Source: Spirometra erinaceieuropaei
Lineage: Eukaryota > Platyhelminthes > Cestoda > Diphyllobothriidea > Diphyllobothriidae
Reading direction: 5' to 3'
Assembly (NCBI GenBank): GCA_902702965.1
Contig: CACRXP010000148.1
Coordinates: 282,346-346,345, forward strand
DNA: 64,000 bases
The position numbers and the translations under genes are program-made. Of the stretch, positions 48,330 to 59,956 are shown one piece after another. The notes beneath the pieces were generated by a model, which saw only the letters and a program-made list of their open reading frames with translations, was not told the origin of the DNA and ran no database searches. How positions within the stretch are numbered: the stretch's first letter is position 1; each line of letters starts with the position of its first letter.

Positions 48330-48508
48330 CTTCTTTGAGCATTTCGAGATTACAGAAGGCGACCGCGCGTCTAACATGGGCGCGCACCCGCGCGCGAAGG
48401 TTCTGCGGCACCGGAGGCTGAAGAAGATCCAGTGCGGCAGAACTGTCCTCAAGGGCCTTGAAGAAGTTCCGTGTTTTAATGTAACACGCTGCGCGGTTCG
48501 AATACAGT
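48330..48508 (-). CDS. DNAAF4: DNAAF4 exon E7, TPR2 and start of TPR3
   Basis: Encodes LYSNRAACYIKTRNFFKALE, DSSAALDLLQPPVPQNLRAR and VRAHVRRAVAFCNLEMLKEG. The blocks SNRAAC, ALEDSS and AHVRRAVAFC are near-identical to human DNAAF4. The acceptor is taken as ctcgcaag/ACTG because it restores the exact human spacing after exon E6; a longer open frame continues upstream but would add residues. The donor is GAAG/gtaatg. Length is 179 nt. Confidence 0.93.
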
Positions 48509-48582
48509 CTTGCGAGCGGCAAGTTAGGGAAGAATAGTGCAACTGCTTCTGCAAAAAAATATGGTCAGTTGAAATAAACGTA

Positions 48583-49561
48583 CAGTAGGTGGCGTGTCCC
48601 GTGGAACTCTAAGCGAATTTCTGAAAATGTATTTCGGTTAGAAAGTTTTGTTCGGTTAGGTTGCAATAGTGATTATCACGCAGGCTAATCTCAAGATATT
48701 TCAGCCGGGCTGGAATTCCAAAACGTGTCCTTGATTAGAAAAGGGTACTTAAGCAGGGCCGCGAGACTTATTATCGTACGGCGTTGTCACAGGATATTTC
48801 GGTCGCATCAGGATGCCGACTTTTGAATGAAATCTCTTACGGCCGTTTGCAAAACCTACGAACCTTACAAAATTAGTACCTAAGTAAAACGGATCTCTCC
48901 TACTGATTTTAGACGCCTTTACATATTTAAATATACTTTGAAGAAAACGTGCAAAAAATACTCGTTCTAGTGCTGAGTAGGAAGCAATGTAAAATGTCTA
49001 TCTGCAAGTCATTGTATCCGATTTTGTATTGATACTGCTTTTAACTTATATAAAACTGTCCACATCCGTTTCACAATTTATGAGCTCCATATGGCGTCTT
49101 TCTATCAGGGCACACAATTACGTGATTTTTCTCGCAGAGTGTAGTTAGAAAACCCTGAATGCAAGTACAACGACAGGACAGGTTCATAATTATTGAGGGA
49201 TAGAAAAGTTGTTAAGAGCCGTAAGATACGCCTTCTTCAAGTTTAAAGTTTGAGAAACACATAATGTACCACCAAATAAGTATAGGAACGAATATTTGGT
49301 ACATGTCTTCTGTAAAATACAACTAAATTTATAAAACTATCGAAAATAAATAAGAAACGTCATGCGGCTTGAGTGGTCACTTCCTCATTAAGTATTTTTT
49401 TGCAAACGGTCATAAAAGCTCTTGCAAAGGCCGTGTGGCTGTCATGTATTTTGATTATGCTACGCGATGATCAGTATCACAACCCTACTTTAATAATCCC
49501 TTCCACTCAAAAACACATTTCAGAATTGCAGTTAACATTTCAAGACATGACACATCTACTA
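48583..49561. mobile_element. Family A element in DNAAF4 intron 6, diverged full length
   Basis: Starts CAGTAGGTGGCGTGTCCCGT after TA and ends near ...gacacatctacta. About 980 bp, with the internal blocks strongly diverged. Confidence 0.65.
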
Positions 49562-50007
49562 CGCGTTAGTCCGGCCGTCTGTAAAACCATACGCACAAAC
49601 AAAGACCACCTGAATAGTATGCTTTTTCACAGCATGGAAAGCCTTTAACTTTCTATTGGGAAACCCTAGACGCATGTGAAAAGCCAAAAACACTTTGCTG
49701 TCTTAAGAAATGCTCGAAAAGGGAAGATGCGTGTCGTGCAGGCAGGAAATGGACCGACCAATTTCCCCTGAGACGGACCCTAGAATGTTGGCATTGTTTT
49801 TAGACTGTTTCATGCTTGACCTCACGCAGCGCTGGCTTCGACTGATTGACAGGACCCTCGTGAGTCCGTCAGGCCTGACAGATAAGCCAGGAGCGTGAAC
49901 CTAAATTAATTGACACATCTCAAGTTGATGGATTTTGATGAAAAATCTTCTCCGTCCATTCCGCCTGTCAGTCGTGAAAAAAACAATTCTTTTCCAACAT
50001 GCATATA

Positions 50008-50994
50008 CAGTAGGTGGTCTAACACATGAAATGTCAACCGAAATTTTGAAATGTGTTTTCGCTTTGAAAAGATTAATTAAGTAGATTAAGAGAACTAATC
50101 ATCGAGCAGCATAATTCTATAATAATTCAGTTTCGCAATGATACCGGCCTTAGAATGAACTTCTTTTCGGCTGCATGCAGAAACTATACTGTGTAAAAAT
50201 GACTACTGAAGTAGCAAGCAATTTTCTCATTGATTTTCGATGCCCCTAAATATCCAATTGCATTTCATGGAAAACATGCATAACAATATTTATTCCTTTA
50301 CTCGTTCGGTAGAAAATTACGTCTTCTTCAAATTTTATACTCGAAGGGTATAATTCGGTTTTTACAGAGTTTCTAATTGTGGGACTTTTAAATACCGTGA
50401 AATGGCCGTTCATAAAACATCATATCTCTGCATTTACCAACGTGGCTCCTAAAGTCAACAGCATGGCTCAAAGCCACTGCAAAATTCTATGAACTCCATA
50501 TGGTGTCCACTCAATACCATAGAGAAACGTATGATTTTCCGTACGCGGAAAATATGTGGTTTGTAGTTTGGAAACCCTGAATGCAAGTGTGACGGCAGAG
50601 CGGGTTCAAAATTAATCGGAAATTGGAAAAGTTTTTAGAAACCGAATTATACCCTTCTTTTGAGCATAAAATTGGAAAATGTAATTTTCTACCCAATGAG
50701 TAAAAGAATAAATATTGTTACGCATGTTTTCCACAAAATATAATTGACTTTTTAAGGGCATCGAAAATCACTGAGAAAAATGCATGCTGTTTAAGTAGTC
50801 ATTTTTTTACAAAGTATGGCTTTTGCATGCTGCCGAAAAGAAGTTCGTTCGAAAGCCGGCATCCTGGGTAACTAAATTATTATAGAATTATGCTGCTTGA
50901 GGATTATTTCTCCAAATCTTCTTAATTAATCTTTTCAAAACGAAGACGCATTTCGGAATTTCGGTGGACATTTCACGTGTTAGACCACCTACTG
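50008..50994. mobile_element. Family A element in DNAAF4 intron 6, full length with TA on both sides
   Basis: 987 bp from CAGTAGGTGGTCTAACACAT to ...GTGTTAGACCACCTACTG, flanked by TA at 50006-50007 and 50995-50996. This is the cleanest copy for defining the termini. No ORF fits a transposase. Confidence 0.88.
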
Positions 50995-50996
50995 TA

Positions 50997-52517
50997 TGTG
51001 GAGTCAGCAAAACCTTGTACAAAATAACCAGAAATTTCTAAACATCCTTTGGATGAAATATACTACTTGATGGCGACCTCGATGCTGATTAACAAAAAAA
51101 TAGCTTTAGGCCTAATCGTATGTGACAGTATGTTCGTTTTCAGGTAAACCTTTTTCTAACCACCTGCGTGAACATAAGGTAAAATATCCATACATAAATA
51201 GTGCTCACTTTCCTAAGTATTTTCAACGTTTGGGCTAGTCAAAGTGTTTTTTCCGCAAGAGAGGCAGGAAACATTTGTTCCTCTACTAATTTTATAACAT
51301 TACGTCCTTTACAATGTTTGATTCCAAAAGAGATTATTTGGGTCCTACAAGGTTTACTACCGCGTGTATATTATGCAATTACCGAATTCGTATTTACTCT
51401 GAAAGTCCCTAAACTGCATGCCAGGCACTTCCGGTAAGCTTTTGGAAAGCCTCTGTCGCTGTAAAATGTTACTATAAATATGGACTATGTACTTACTATG
51501 TAGAAGACTAAACAAACAACCCTCCGGTTGTCTCAAAAAGACTGAAAATAACACGCCTTCTTTTGAAATGAATATTGCTCTTAGGGCAAAACATTTGAAA
51601 GTGTTGTTTTCTTCAAAAAGTGCAAGAATGTACTTTCAATGCACACGTGCTGGAAAGCATGTCTGAATTTATGCAAGTACTTTAGCATCGATGACAAGAA
51701 TACGCACCAAATAAGTAGTGATTTTTTCGCCAGCGTGATTCACACAGGACCCAAGTGAATTATTGAGGTCAACCTCAAGCCTACTTTACTGTTCAAAAGA
51801 TCCGGTTGAAATTCTGCGAATTTCTGTCCGGCAACTTCGTAGAAAAATCAATTTTTTTAATAAGGATTTTGAATTTTTATTTCCAATAACCCTTTTTATA
51901 GAAAACAGTCTTCTGAACTTTTAAATCTGAAACTATGGAGAAGTCCATATCAAAATGTTTATAAATCTAGCAGTCTTCCGAAATGCGACCAACGTTTTTG
52001 GATATTCCAAAAGGCCTCAAGTTACCTTTTGTGGATGTTTGCCGAGAACAATTTACCTCCTTCCCCTATTTTAATATGCAACAGAATACTGATGCCCATA
52101 AACTGCTGGATTATATATAAAATAAACGAGTACTTAAGAGACTCGGAGATATCAGGCTACGCGTAGATTCAAACTCATATTTCGTAGATAAGGGACTGTT
52201 GAAAAACGAGCATGTTGCCTTCCTTGTCCGGCAAAATTAACCCAGACAAATGCCTCCACGACTGACCCTGTTAGGCCCTTCGAAGAAAACTAAACTACTT
52301 ATGCAGGCTTGCAAATGTCAGCCTGCCTACAGGTCCGGTCAGCATCTCGGAAATTTTTGTGTACAGCTCAGTTATACTGACTACTCTTCCGAAAAAAAGA
52401 AGCATTTGCAGGGCCCAACGCGCTAAATCTTATACAGATGAACAGAAAAAAAGCTGAAGCCAGAATTGTTGCGACTGACTTCTCGGGACAGAAGCAGTCA
52501 CGTATAAAAAAGGATAC
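50997..52517. other. Remainder of DNAAF4 intron 6, featureless
   Basis: AT-rich sequence between a fold-back element and exon E6; no repeat family identified. Confidence 0.45.
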
Positions 52518-52598
52518 GCGGGAAGCTTCGGCGCACGCTTTATTGCCTCGGAGTATGCGAATGCAGCGGCGTCAAAGTCGCCAGCCTTGAACAGCATG
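52518..52598 (-). CDS. DNAAF4: DNAAF4 exon E6, TPR1
   Basis: Encodes MLFKAGDFDAAAFAYSEAIK and RAPKLP, the helix pair of the first TPR (human [20 protein letters not shown]). The acceptor is tatgtttttcag. The donor CCCGC/gtatcc is the only choice that keeps both the frame and the family spacing to exon E7. Length is 81 nt (1+78+2). Confidence 0.88.
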
Positions 52599-53031
52599 CT
52601 GAAAAACATAAAATCGTAAAATTTAGCCGATACAAATAGAAAATCCTTCTCGTTTTTGTAGTGTTTATGGGCACAATACCGACGGCACTGTTCTTGATCA
52701 AGCACATATATGGCTTTAAAATTTAAAAATCCTAGCCTTTTGCCGTAGGACTGAACACACAGACCTTGGACTGTTTTAAAAGAGCGCAAATAACTGAATA
52801 AGGTTGTTTCGTCTCTGTTAACTTTCATTTTTAACAGAGCGGTCCTGGCTGCGACAGATGGCTGAATGAGACAAGGCAATTTCTCATTTTATTTATGTCT
52901 AACTACGTACTCATGCGGAAGGGACACCGACAAGGACAAGGGACGGTCGGAATATCATTTCCCGAAAAATTCACTTAACAGGGGGAGGAAGTAAATCAGT
53001 TGGTCCTTCTTGTAGATTCAATTTTTACTTA

Positions 53032-55017
53032 CAGTACGTGACCTATCTCATGAAATCTGATAACGAAAACTGATGCGAAAATTTCTGGTCGTATTTAACA
53101 TTGAGCATTTGTTCGCTCATCTACTTCCTTCACTAAAATGTCCTTCATTTTGAGCAGAAATTGTGTTTACGTAATTATATCAAGTAAACTATCAGTAAAT
53201 TTTAGCGAAAATGGACGTTGGAATATATTCGTGCAATTTCCTAAGCTAATACATGTCCTAGGCTCCGGTTACGCATCTGAGCGACTTTTTCATTGAAAGG
53301 ATAGTAATTTATTCGAGAGAGTTTTAATAAACGGATTTAGCCGAACTAGAAAATTTATTTCATGTCCAATGTTAACCGTGGTAATCAACCTTCTAACACA
53401 ACGGTTATTCAGAAGATGAAGGTGCGATCACTGGAACAAGAAATTTATTGGCCTGAAGTTCGGGATTCTCACTCGAATCCATCATCAGAGACATTTGCAG
53501 ACAAAGGTTATTTTAAGAAAACCAGAGGTTTAATCAATTCCTCAATGTCAAATTACTAGATCTGTGCGATTTGGTGCCCTACAGTGGAGTAATAACGCAG
53601 ATAGGAATTCCTTCGTTTAAATGGCCTAAAATTGTTTTGGCGTTTGGAAAATTCTACCTGATGTCGCATAAATGGCCATTATCGAATGTCCATTTCCAGA
53701 TTGAGCATATGAAACACTACTTGTCGTGTAGTTTAGTTACTGTGCATAACTTATGCTGAAATCAAACGTGCAAAACATTAGTAGCTTCAGCAAAACATCA
53801 GTATTTATATGGGCGCTCTGCCGCGCATTCATAATCGAAGAACGGAGTCTAAAAGCGAGCAAAAATAGTGGAAATGGCCTCAGTGTATAGCGAAAGGCAT
53901 GTTATTACGTTTACGATAGAACAATATTAGTATTTCTCAGGAACGCGAAAGAAAGGCCAAAAGTGTCAAATTTTTACTTGGTATCGCCGTGCAAAAGTGC
54001 AAAGTACACAGAGATCCGTCAACGGTGCGCAGTAATAAAGCACTTCCTAAAGAGGCAATTTATTTAGCAGTTTTCTTATAATTCGAAGGCACGTTCGTTG
54101 CTGACTTTTGTTGTGGACAGCCATTTTTCTCGAAAATGAAGTTTGATGTTTGAATGAGTCTTCACACGTGACCCAAACGACCATCTTCGTAAAAAGGGAC
54201 AGCCGAACACTCACTACTTCGGTTAATGCCTTTTAGTTCTCAACAGATAGATAATTCAAAATCTGTCTTTATGGACGATCGGGTGAAAACACTGAAAATC
54301 ATGAAGTGTTCAGCAAACTTTCGAGGTCGATCTGAATCTCAACGTAGTCCAAAACGAACGAAAAGTGTAAATTAATTTAACGGAAGAAAGTTATCTCTAT
54401 AAACACAAAATGGTATGATTACGATCACGCCTGTCAGTTCTATTTAAATTGATTATGCACCGACCGGCCTCATGGCATGTTACTTTATGAAAACTTTGGG
54501 TCCTACGACGTTTTCATCGGGGAAATCAAGCAAAATCTAGTTTTTCTTGTTAAACCGCATCCCATTTAACTCAAAATATTCAAGGATAAATCTGGAAAGC
54601 TGTTTTAGAATTTACACTCAGAACGTAGGCAGTTGACAACCCGTCATATATGAAATCACACTAATAATTAAACGATATTTACATGTAAACTTCACTAAAA
54701 CACTACTATTAAAGGTTATTTTATTTCTAATTGCATTATTACTACGTTTTTGGTATGAAAACACATTCTATAAAACTAAAAACTAAGTTTACTAAATTAG
54801 ATTCATTTCTGACGTTTTCGGGATATTAAGCTTTTCAAAATAAATCGGCATCCCTAAGCAACGCAACACTGTCTGTAATATTTATTCTATGCTTTTAGTC
54901 TTTTTAAACTTGTACTTAACTAGCATAGGCATTGGACTCATGAAATGGCGTCGGTTTGCGAGTGATTGGCAATCATTCGAAAACGTCCACACATTTCATG
55001 AGTTAGGTCACTAACTG
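53032..55017. mobile_element. Long family B element (about 1986 bp) in DNAAF4 intron 5
   Basis: The left end CAGTACGTGACCTATCTCAT and right end ATGAGTTAGGTCACTAACTG are inverted to each other and flanked by TA (53030-53031, 55018-55019). Only the outer ~26 bp match as an inverted repeat. The interior is unlike the 1 kb copies, and part of it is homologous to 61160-61570. A Penelope-like fragment lies inside. Confidence 0.6.
53420..53510 (-). mobile_element. Penelope-like tail fragment with mutated hammerhead
   Basis: The minus strand shows CTGATGA, then a helix II pair (GGATTC...GAATCC) and CGAACTTC where CGAAACGTC is expected. The tail ...aataaatttcttgttccagtgatcgc follows. It lies inside the long family B element. 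Confidence 0.65.
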
Positions 55018-55044
55018 TACTTGTACTTCTTATGACTGTGATCA

Positions 55045-55345
55045 AGGATGACCTTGCCAGATTGCACCTCTCCACGCGTGACGGTCTGCCAGAGCGGATC
55101 TAGCCCGTCCAACCTACTTTCTTCTTCTTCAGCGACGGAGACCGAAGAACGCGGGTCTAAGAGCCACTTCCACGTCTTGACCAACTACATCGAACCAGGT
55201 TTTGAGTTGACCCCTCTTCGATGCCTTCAGGTAGACAACTGCACCCGATCGAGGCCAGCAGTACTGAGATCATGAGGACGGCGACGAAGAACGTGCCCAA
55301 ACCACTTCAGTCGTCATTCTTGGATGACCTTGGATATCACCGTGA
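55045..55345 (-). pseudogene. LINE (RTE-like) C-terminal remnant in DNAAF4 intron 5
   Basis: The minus strand reads RLKWFGHVLRRRPHDLS, then after a stop and a +1 shift at a G run GQLKTWFDVVGQDVEVALRP and FFGLRR(stop). A final frame gives ADRHAWRGAI. The WFGHVLRR...LKTW sequence followed by DRxxWR is the usual end of RTE-type elements. Confidence 0.65.
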
Positions 55346-56391
55346 TAGTGTCGCGGCAAGTGCGGACTGCCTCATTTGAGACGAAGTCGGCTTACTTCAT
55401 TCGGAGAATGGCCCTCAAGCAGCGGTGGGCACAACTACTTCCAGCTCCGCTCATCTTCTAAACGCACGACTTAGTATTTACAACCGTAGGATAAGACTGG
55501 CCGAGAAGAGGGGTTCCTGTTATTTTAGCTGACGGTTACCCGGCGCGACCACAGGTGACGGATGGTGGGACAGCCTTCGGCGAAGGTGAGCTGCGAACTA
55601 AGCGGACTCACGGGTCTGGCCAATCAGCAGTCGCGGACCAGCAGCGACACTGCTACCAGGGCGCGGGAGGCTGGGACCTGGCACGGTAACGGTCGCAGAA
55701 AATGTCTTAAAGCCTGGGGACAAAACTGCGACATGGTTACTGTTAACCACCTGTAAATAAGGTTGCATGCCACCTTTGGAATCAGGTCCTTGAACCAAAC
55801 TGCAATAGGTGAAAACCTGGAACAAACAATCTGAGTGGCTGTGAATGACCCGTCTGTATTCAAAATTCTCGAGAAGTCTCATTGAACTCTACGCAGATTT
55901 GATTATGCTGCACACAGACGGACATTAGGAGAGACACTTCCGAACAGCCTTAGTACGTCAACAACTAAGTCATGCTCAAACGCCTTAAAATGCTTACGTC
56001 GAATCTCTAGAAACTGCAGCGCCGCAGATATCAAGCAGAATATGCACAGGTATCCCTAGAATCTCTTGCTCTCCAATAAATGTTCCCGAACTCTCAAAAA
56101 ATCATGTCTGTTCCGAAGAAACGTAAACATTAGGTAGAGCCGAGAACAGGACTACCGAACTCTTCTAAGGTAGATTAATTGGGATCTCAGACGTCAACCT
56201 CCTCAAACATTTCAAAAATCAGTCGTTACTCTCAGACATGTTGTTTAGTAATATGGCATACCACCTTTATAATTCCCTGTTCAATTGTCGCGGTAGGGCG
56301 ATCAAATCGACCGACCACAAATTAACGAAGTAATCCTCCACTACCTCCAAACCAATCAGGAAAGCAAATACAGTGTGCGACCGATCCCATA
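55346..56391. other. Part of DNAAF4 intron 5, no gene recognised
   Basis: Overlapping 60-94 codon ORFs around 55560-55880 in GC-richer sequence show no domain; possibly more LINE-derived sequence. Confidence 0.4.
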
Positions 56392-57265
56392 AAATGCTGG
56401 CTGAAAATCTGAAACGCGTTGTTGGTTAGGAAGGATTATTTAGGTGGATTTATCATGCGGCATAGTCCTATAATATTTCGGACTCGCCAGGATGTCGGCT
56501 TTTGAATGTACTTCTTATCGACCTTCTGTAGAAAACAACACTCGGTAAAAAACGACTGCATAAGTTGCATGCAGTTTTCACACTGACTTTCGTTGGCCTT
56601 ATGAATTCAGGCATATTTTATAGAAAATATACATAAAATGGGGTTTCTCTTACTCGTTTGGTAGAGAATCACGTCTTCACATTTTGTACTCAAAGAAAGG
56701 TTATATTTCGGTTTTGAAAAAGTTTCACATTATGTGACTTTTTAAGATTGTGCAATGTCCATTCATACAGCATCGTACCTGTCCGTTTACTAATGCTCCT
56801 CATAAAATGTAGAACATAGTCCGTATCCACTGCAAGATTTTATGAACTCTACAAAGCGTCTTCCTGGAGGCATAGAGAAATATGTGATTTTCTTTACGCA
56901 GAAAGCATACAACTTGTAGACTGTAATCGGTAAATGCTAATGTAACGGCCGATCAGGCTCAAAATTATTCGGGGATTGGGAAACTTTTCTCAAATCTAAA
57001 TATACTCCTTCTTCGGGTATACAATGTGGAGGCAACTTGATTCCCTCCTAAACGAGTAAAAGAAACTCCATTTTATGCACGTTTTCTATAAAATATATTT
57101 GGATTCATAAGACCACAGGAAGTCAATGTGAAAAGTGCACCCTGGCGTGAGTGAAATATCGTATGGCAATGCTGTATGACGATCAACACTACAGGATCAC
57201 CTAAACAATCCTTCTTAACCAAAAGTACGTTTCAGTATTTTCTTTAGTATTCAATGAGATAGGAT
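56392..57265. mobile_element. Family B fold-back element, degraded
   Basis: Starts with ATGCTGGCTGAAAATCTGAA and carries left-arm (…ggactcgccaggatgtcggc…) and right-arm blocks in inverted order. The termini have decayed. Confidence 0.65.
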
Positions 57266-57696
57266 GGGATAGTGAGATAAGCCAAAGGGACACTGTACAC
57301 ATTGCTACTTAATGTAAAATTTCATAGCAATGATATAGTACTCAAGGCTTATTTTCAGCCGTATCGCCAGAAGCCTGCTTTGAAGTAGGCCTGTGGTGTG
57401 GTACCGGACTAGGTTACCTTTGACAATTTAGTCCCATTTTCTTTGCCCGGATTGCTCGTTTGAATGTGACGAAAAACAGCACACCTGAACAACCCGCCTT
57501 TGCTGTCGCGCTCTGTTGTTAGGTTACTTAACGTTCAGAATCTCTATATTATTCACTGCTCAGTTTTACTTGGTGCGTTTAAGGCTAGGGTCTCGTGAGA
57601 TATAACTCGTTAGTTCGTGAGAACATTATTCTTTACATCATTGGTGACCCCGACGTGATCCGAACACGCAGTCTTCTGACTCCAGGCCTGACTTAC

Positions 57697-57806
57697 TTAG
57701 CTTTCTTTTGTAGCCACAGGGGATCCTGTTCCGCCTCCGATAAATCCCCACCATCGCACACTTTTTGCTTCAGATATCTTCGATGTTCTGCCTGATTGGC
57801 CAGCCA
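57697..57806 (-). CDS. DNAAF4: DNAAF4 exon E5, linker into TPR1
   Basis: Encodes WLANQAEHRRYL and then EAEQDPLWLQKKA; human DNAAF4 has EWLHKQAEARRAM and EEEKNPEWLKDKG. The acceptor is tattctgtctag and the donor AA/gtaagt is a perfect consensus. Length is 110 nt, starting in phase 0 and ending with two bases that form an Asn codon with the next exon. A decayed partial copy of this exon lies at 59032-59080. Confidence 0.9.
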
Positions 57807-57969
57807 CTAGACAGAATAAAGCATTGTTTTAAACAAAAGAAATAAAAGCTGACTTACAGCTATCTGGAACGTCTAAGGAGTCCTTCAAGCCTCTTCCAAA
57901 AACAACAAGAGGCGAGAACACCCAGCCGCGCACTTTGTGAAGACAGCAGCGTTCACTCTCAAAAACGTA

Positions 57970-58961
57970 TAGTGCGTGACCGACCTCATGAAATGTTGGC
58001 CGAAATTCTGGAATGCGTTTCCGATTAGAAAGGATTACTTAAGTGGTTTTGTTATATTGAGTACCATGCAGCATAACCCTATAACATTTTGGACTCGCCA
58101 GGGTGTCGGCTTTTGAATGCACTTCTTCCTGACCTCCTGCAGAAACCACACTCGGTAAAAAATGACTACTTAATTAGCATGCATTTTTCACATTGACTTT
58201 CGACGGTCTTATAAATGGAAATATATTTTATAAAGAACATGCACAAAAGTATGCTTTCTTATACTCATTTGGTAGGAAATCACATTGTCTTCATATTTTA
58301 TGCCTTAAGAAAGTGTATATTTAGGTTTCAGAAAAGTTTCCAATTATGAGACTTCTGAGACCGTGCCATGTCCATGCATGCAAGACCGCACATGTCCGTT
58401 CACTAATGCTCCTCATGAAATGTACAACACAGTGCGGATCCATTGCGAAATTTCATTAACTCTAGGTGGTATCTTCTGAAAGGCATAGAGGAATATATGA
58501 TTTTCCTTACGCGGAAAGTAGGCACCTTGAACAGCGATATTTCTAAACGCTGATGCAGTGGCAGATGGGGCTAGAAATTCTTAGGGAACTAGGAAACTTT
58601 TTTAAAACCGAAATGTATGCTTTTTAGGCATAAAATATGAAAACAATGGGAGTTCCTACCAAATGAGCAAAAGAGGGCATATTTTTGTGCATGTTCTTTA
58701 TGAAATATATTTGAATTTATAAGACCATCGAAAATCTATAGGAAAATTGCATGCTACTTAAGCGGTCATCTTTTACTGAGTGTGGTTTCTGCAGGAGGTC
58801 AAGAAGAAGTGCATTCAAAAGCCGACACCCTGACGAGTCCAAAATGTTATAGGGTTATGCTGCATGATAATCAGTATAACAACCCCACTTAAGTAATCCT
58901 TCCTAATCGGAAACGCATTCCAGAAGTTCAGCGAACATTTCATGAGATCGTTCACGCACTG
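57970..58961. mobile_element. Family B fold-back element in DNAAF4 intron 4, full length (992 bp)
   Basis: Starts TAGTGCGTGACCGACCTCAT and ends ...GAGATCGTTCACGCACTG, with TA on both sides. Both arms carry the blocks …gactcgccagggtgtcggct… and …gcatgcatttttcacattg… in inverted order. Confidence 0.85.
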
Positions 58962-58975
58962 TATGCATGGACTTA

Positions 58976-59031
58976 CAGTGAGTGACCTATCTCATTAAAT
59001 GCTCGTCGATATTCTTAAATGCGTTTTCGCA
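58976..59031. mobile_element. Family B left-end stub joined to exon-5 duplicate
   Basis: CAGTGAGTGACCTATCTCAT after TA runs 56 bp to ...gcgttttcg. The sequence then switches without a break into a copy of DNAAF4 exon E5. Confidence 0.75.
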
Positions 59032-59195
59032 CACTTTTTGCCTCAGATATCTTCGATGGTTTGCCAGATTTTCCAGCCACCAGACAGAATAAAGCATTGC
59101 TTTAAGCAAAAGAAATAAAAGCAGACTTGCAGCTATCTGGAACGTCTAAGGAGTCGGTCAGGCCTCTTCCAAGAAACGACACAAACATTTTGTGA
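59032..59195 (-). pseudogene. Partial duplicate of DNAAF4 exon E5 and its upstream intron
   Basis: Matches about 57757-57920. The coding part (59032-59079) would read WLENLANHRRYLRQKVCE. The acceptor AG of the true exon has become GG (ctgtctgg), and the exon's 3' half and donor are missing, so it should not be spliced in. Confidence 0.85.
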
Positions 59196-59221
59196 ACACT
59201 AAACAGTGAAGAAGGAGGCTT

Positions 59222-59342
59222 GATCGCCAGAAGTGAATTATTCGCCTCACGCTTCGGACTCCTGTCCGAACCCACCACCGGTTCGATGGGTTCGAGCAGA
59301 AGTTCAAAAAGTCATGCGAATAAAGCTCTCCTTCCAGCAATC
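59222..59342. mobile_element. Inverted pair of decayed Penelope-like tails in DNAAF4 intron 4
   Basis: Arms 59222-59274 and 59287-59342 are imperfect inverted copies of the hammerhead/tail segment (…attattcgcctcacgcttcgg… against …catgcgaataaagctc…). The arrangement is the same as at 33211-33350. Confidence 0.6.
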
Positions 59343-59552
59343 GAGTCTTCTACACAACTGGTTTATGGAACTCGTCTCATCACTTCTATTGGCAGCTTTT
59401 GGGCGTATTCACAATAAAAGGCAATTTGGTCAAGACTGAAGAATAATCGAAGTAAAACTGTCAAAGTGTGCTAATTCAACAAATGTTTTACTTTTTCGCA
59501 GAGAGGCATAAAATTATCTCGGCACCCAGAGTAAATCAGAAATTGCAGTTAC

Positions 59553-59765
59553 CGTCTCTTCCTCCGCCACCATTGATTCACGCTGAGGTGTAGGAAAAAC
59601 TCGAGGCGTAAATGAGATGCTTATCGTGTTACACTCTCGAACAGGCACATTTTCCTTAGCCTTAAATATTTCCTGTGCGAGTTTGGGCTGATGATGGATT
59701 TGCTGAGGATTTTTCCCGTAAAGTTCCTTGGCAAATTTAACAGCATCCTCCATCTGGCGTCGTTT
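59553..59765 (-). CDS. DNAAF4: DNAAF4 exon E4, conserved SFTPRVFP segment
   Basis: Seventy-one codons in phase 0, beginning KRRQMEDAVKFAKELYGK and ending MVAEEET. It contains ISISFTPRVFPTPQRES; human DNAAF4 has IKINFTPRVFPTALRES here. This segment is diagnostic for the gene. The acceptor ends gttgacag and the donor is ACG/gtaact. The next exon lies 1.7 kb away, past a fold-back element and a pseudo-exon. Confidence 0.92.
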
Positions 59766-59805
59766 CTGTCAACGAGAACGAGTTTATTTGCCAATTTTAA
59801 CCAAC

Positions 59806-59916
59806 CTCCTCCTCGGCCTTCTTCTTCTCCTCTTGAATGGCCACCAATTCTTGCATGGCCAACTCCGTGCTCGCCTTTTTTATGGCTTCAAATCGTTTCA
59901 ACTCCTGACCTTCAAT
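59806..59916 (-). CDS. DNAAF4: DNAAF4 exon E3, charged linker
   Basis: Thirty-seven codons in phase 0, starting IEGQELKRFEAIKKAS and ending EEKKKAEEE. It lies between a 40 bp intron upstream (59917-59956) and another 40 bp intron downstream (59766-59805). The sequence matches the IEEEERKKIEDM block of the family in position and charge pattern. Confidence 0.85.
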
Positions 59917-59956
59917 CTAGGTGGTCTTAACAGGGGGAGTGACATGCATTGGGTAC

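Noticed and set aside
48151..48537. 128-codon plus-strand ORF
   Set aside because: Antisense shadow of DNAAF4 exon E7.
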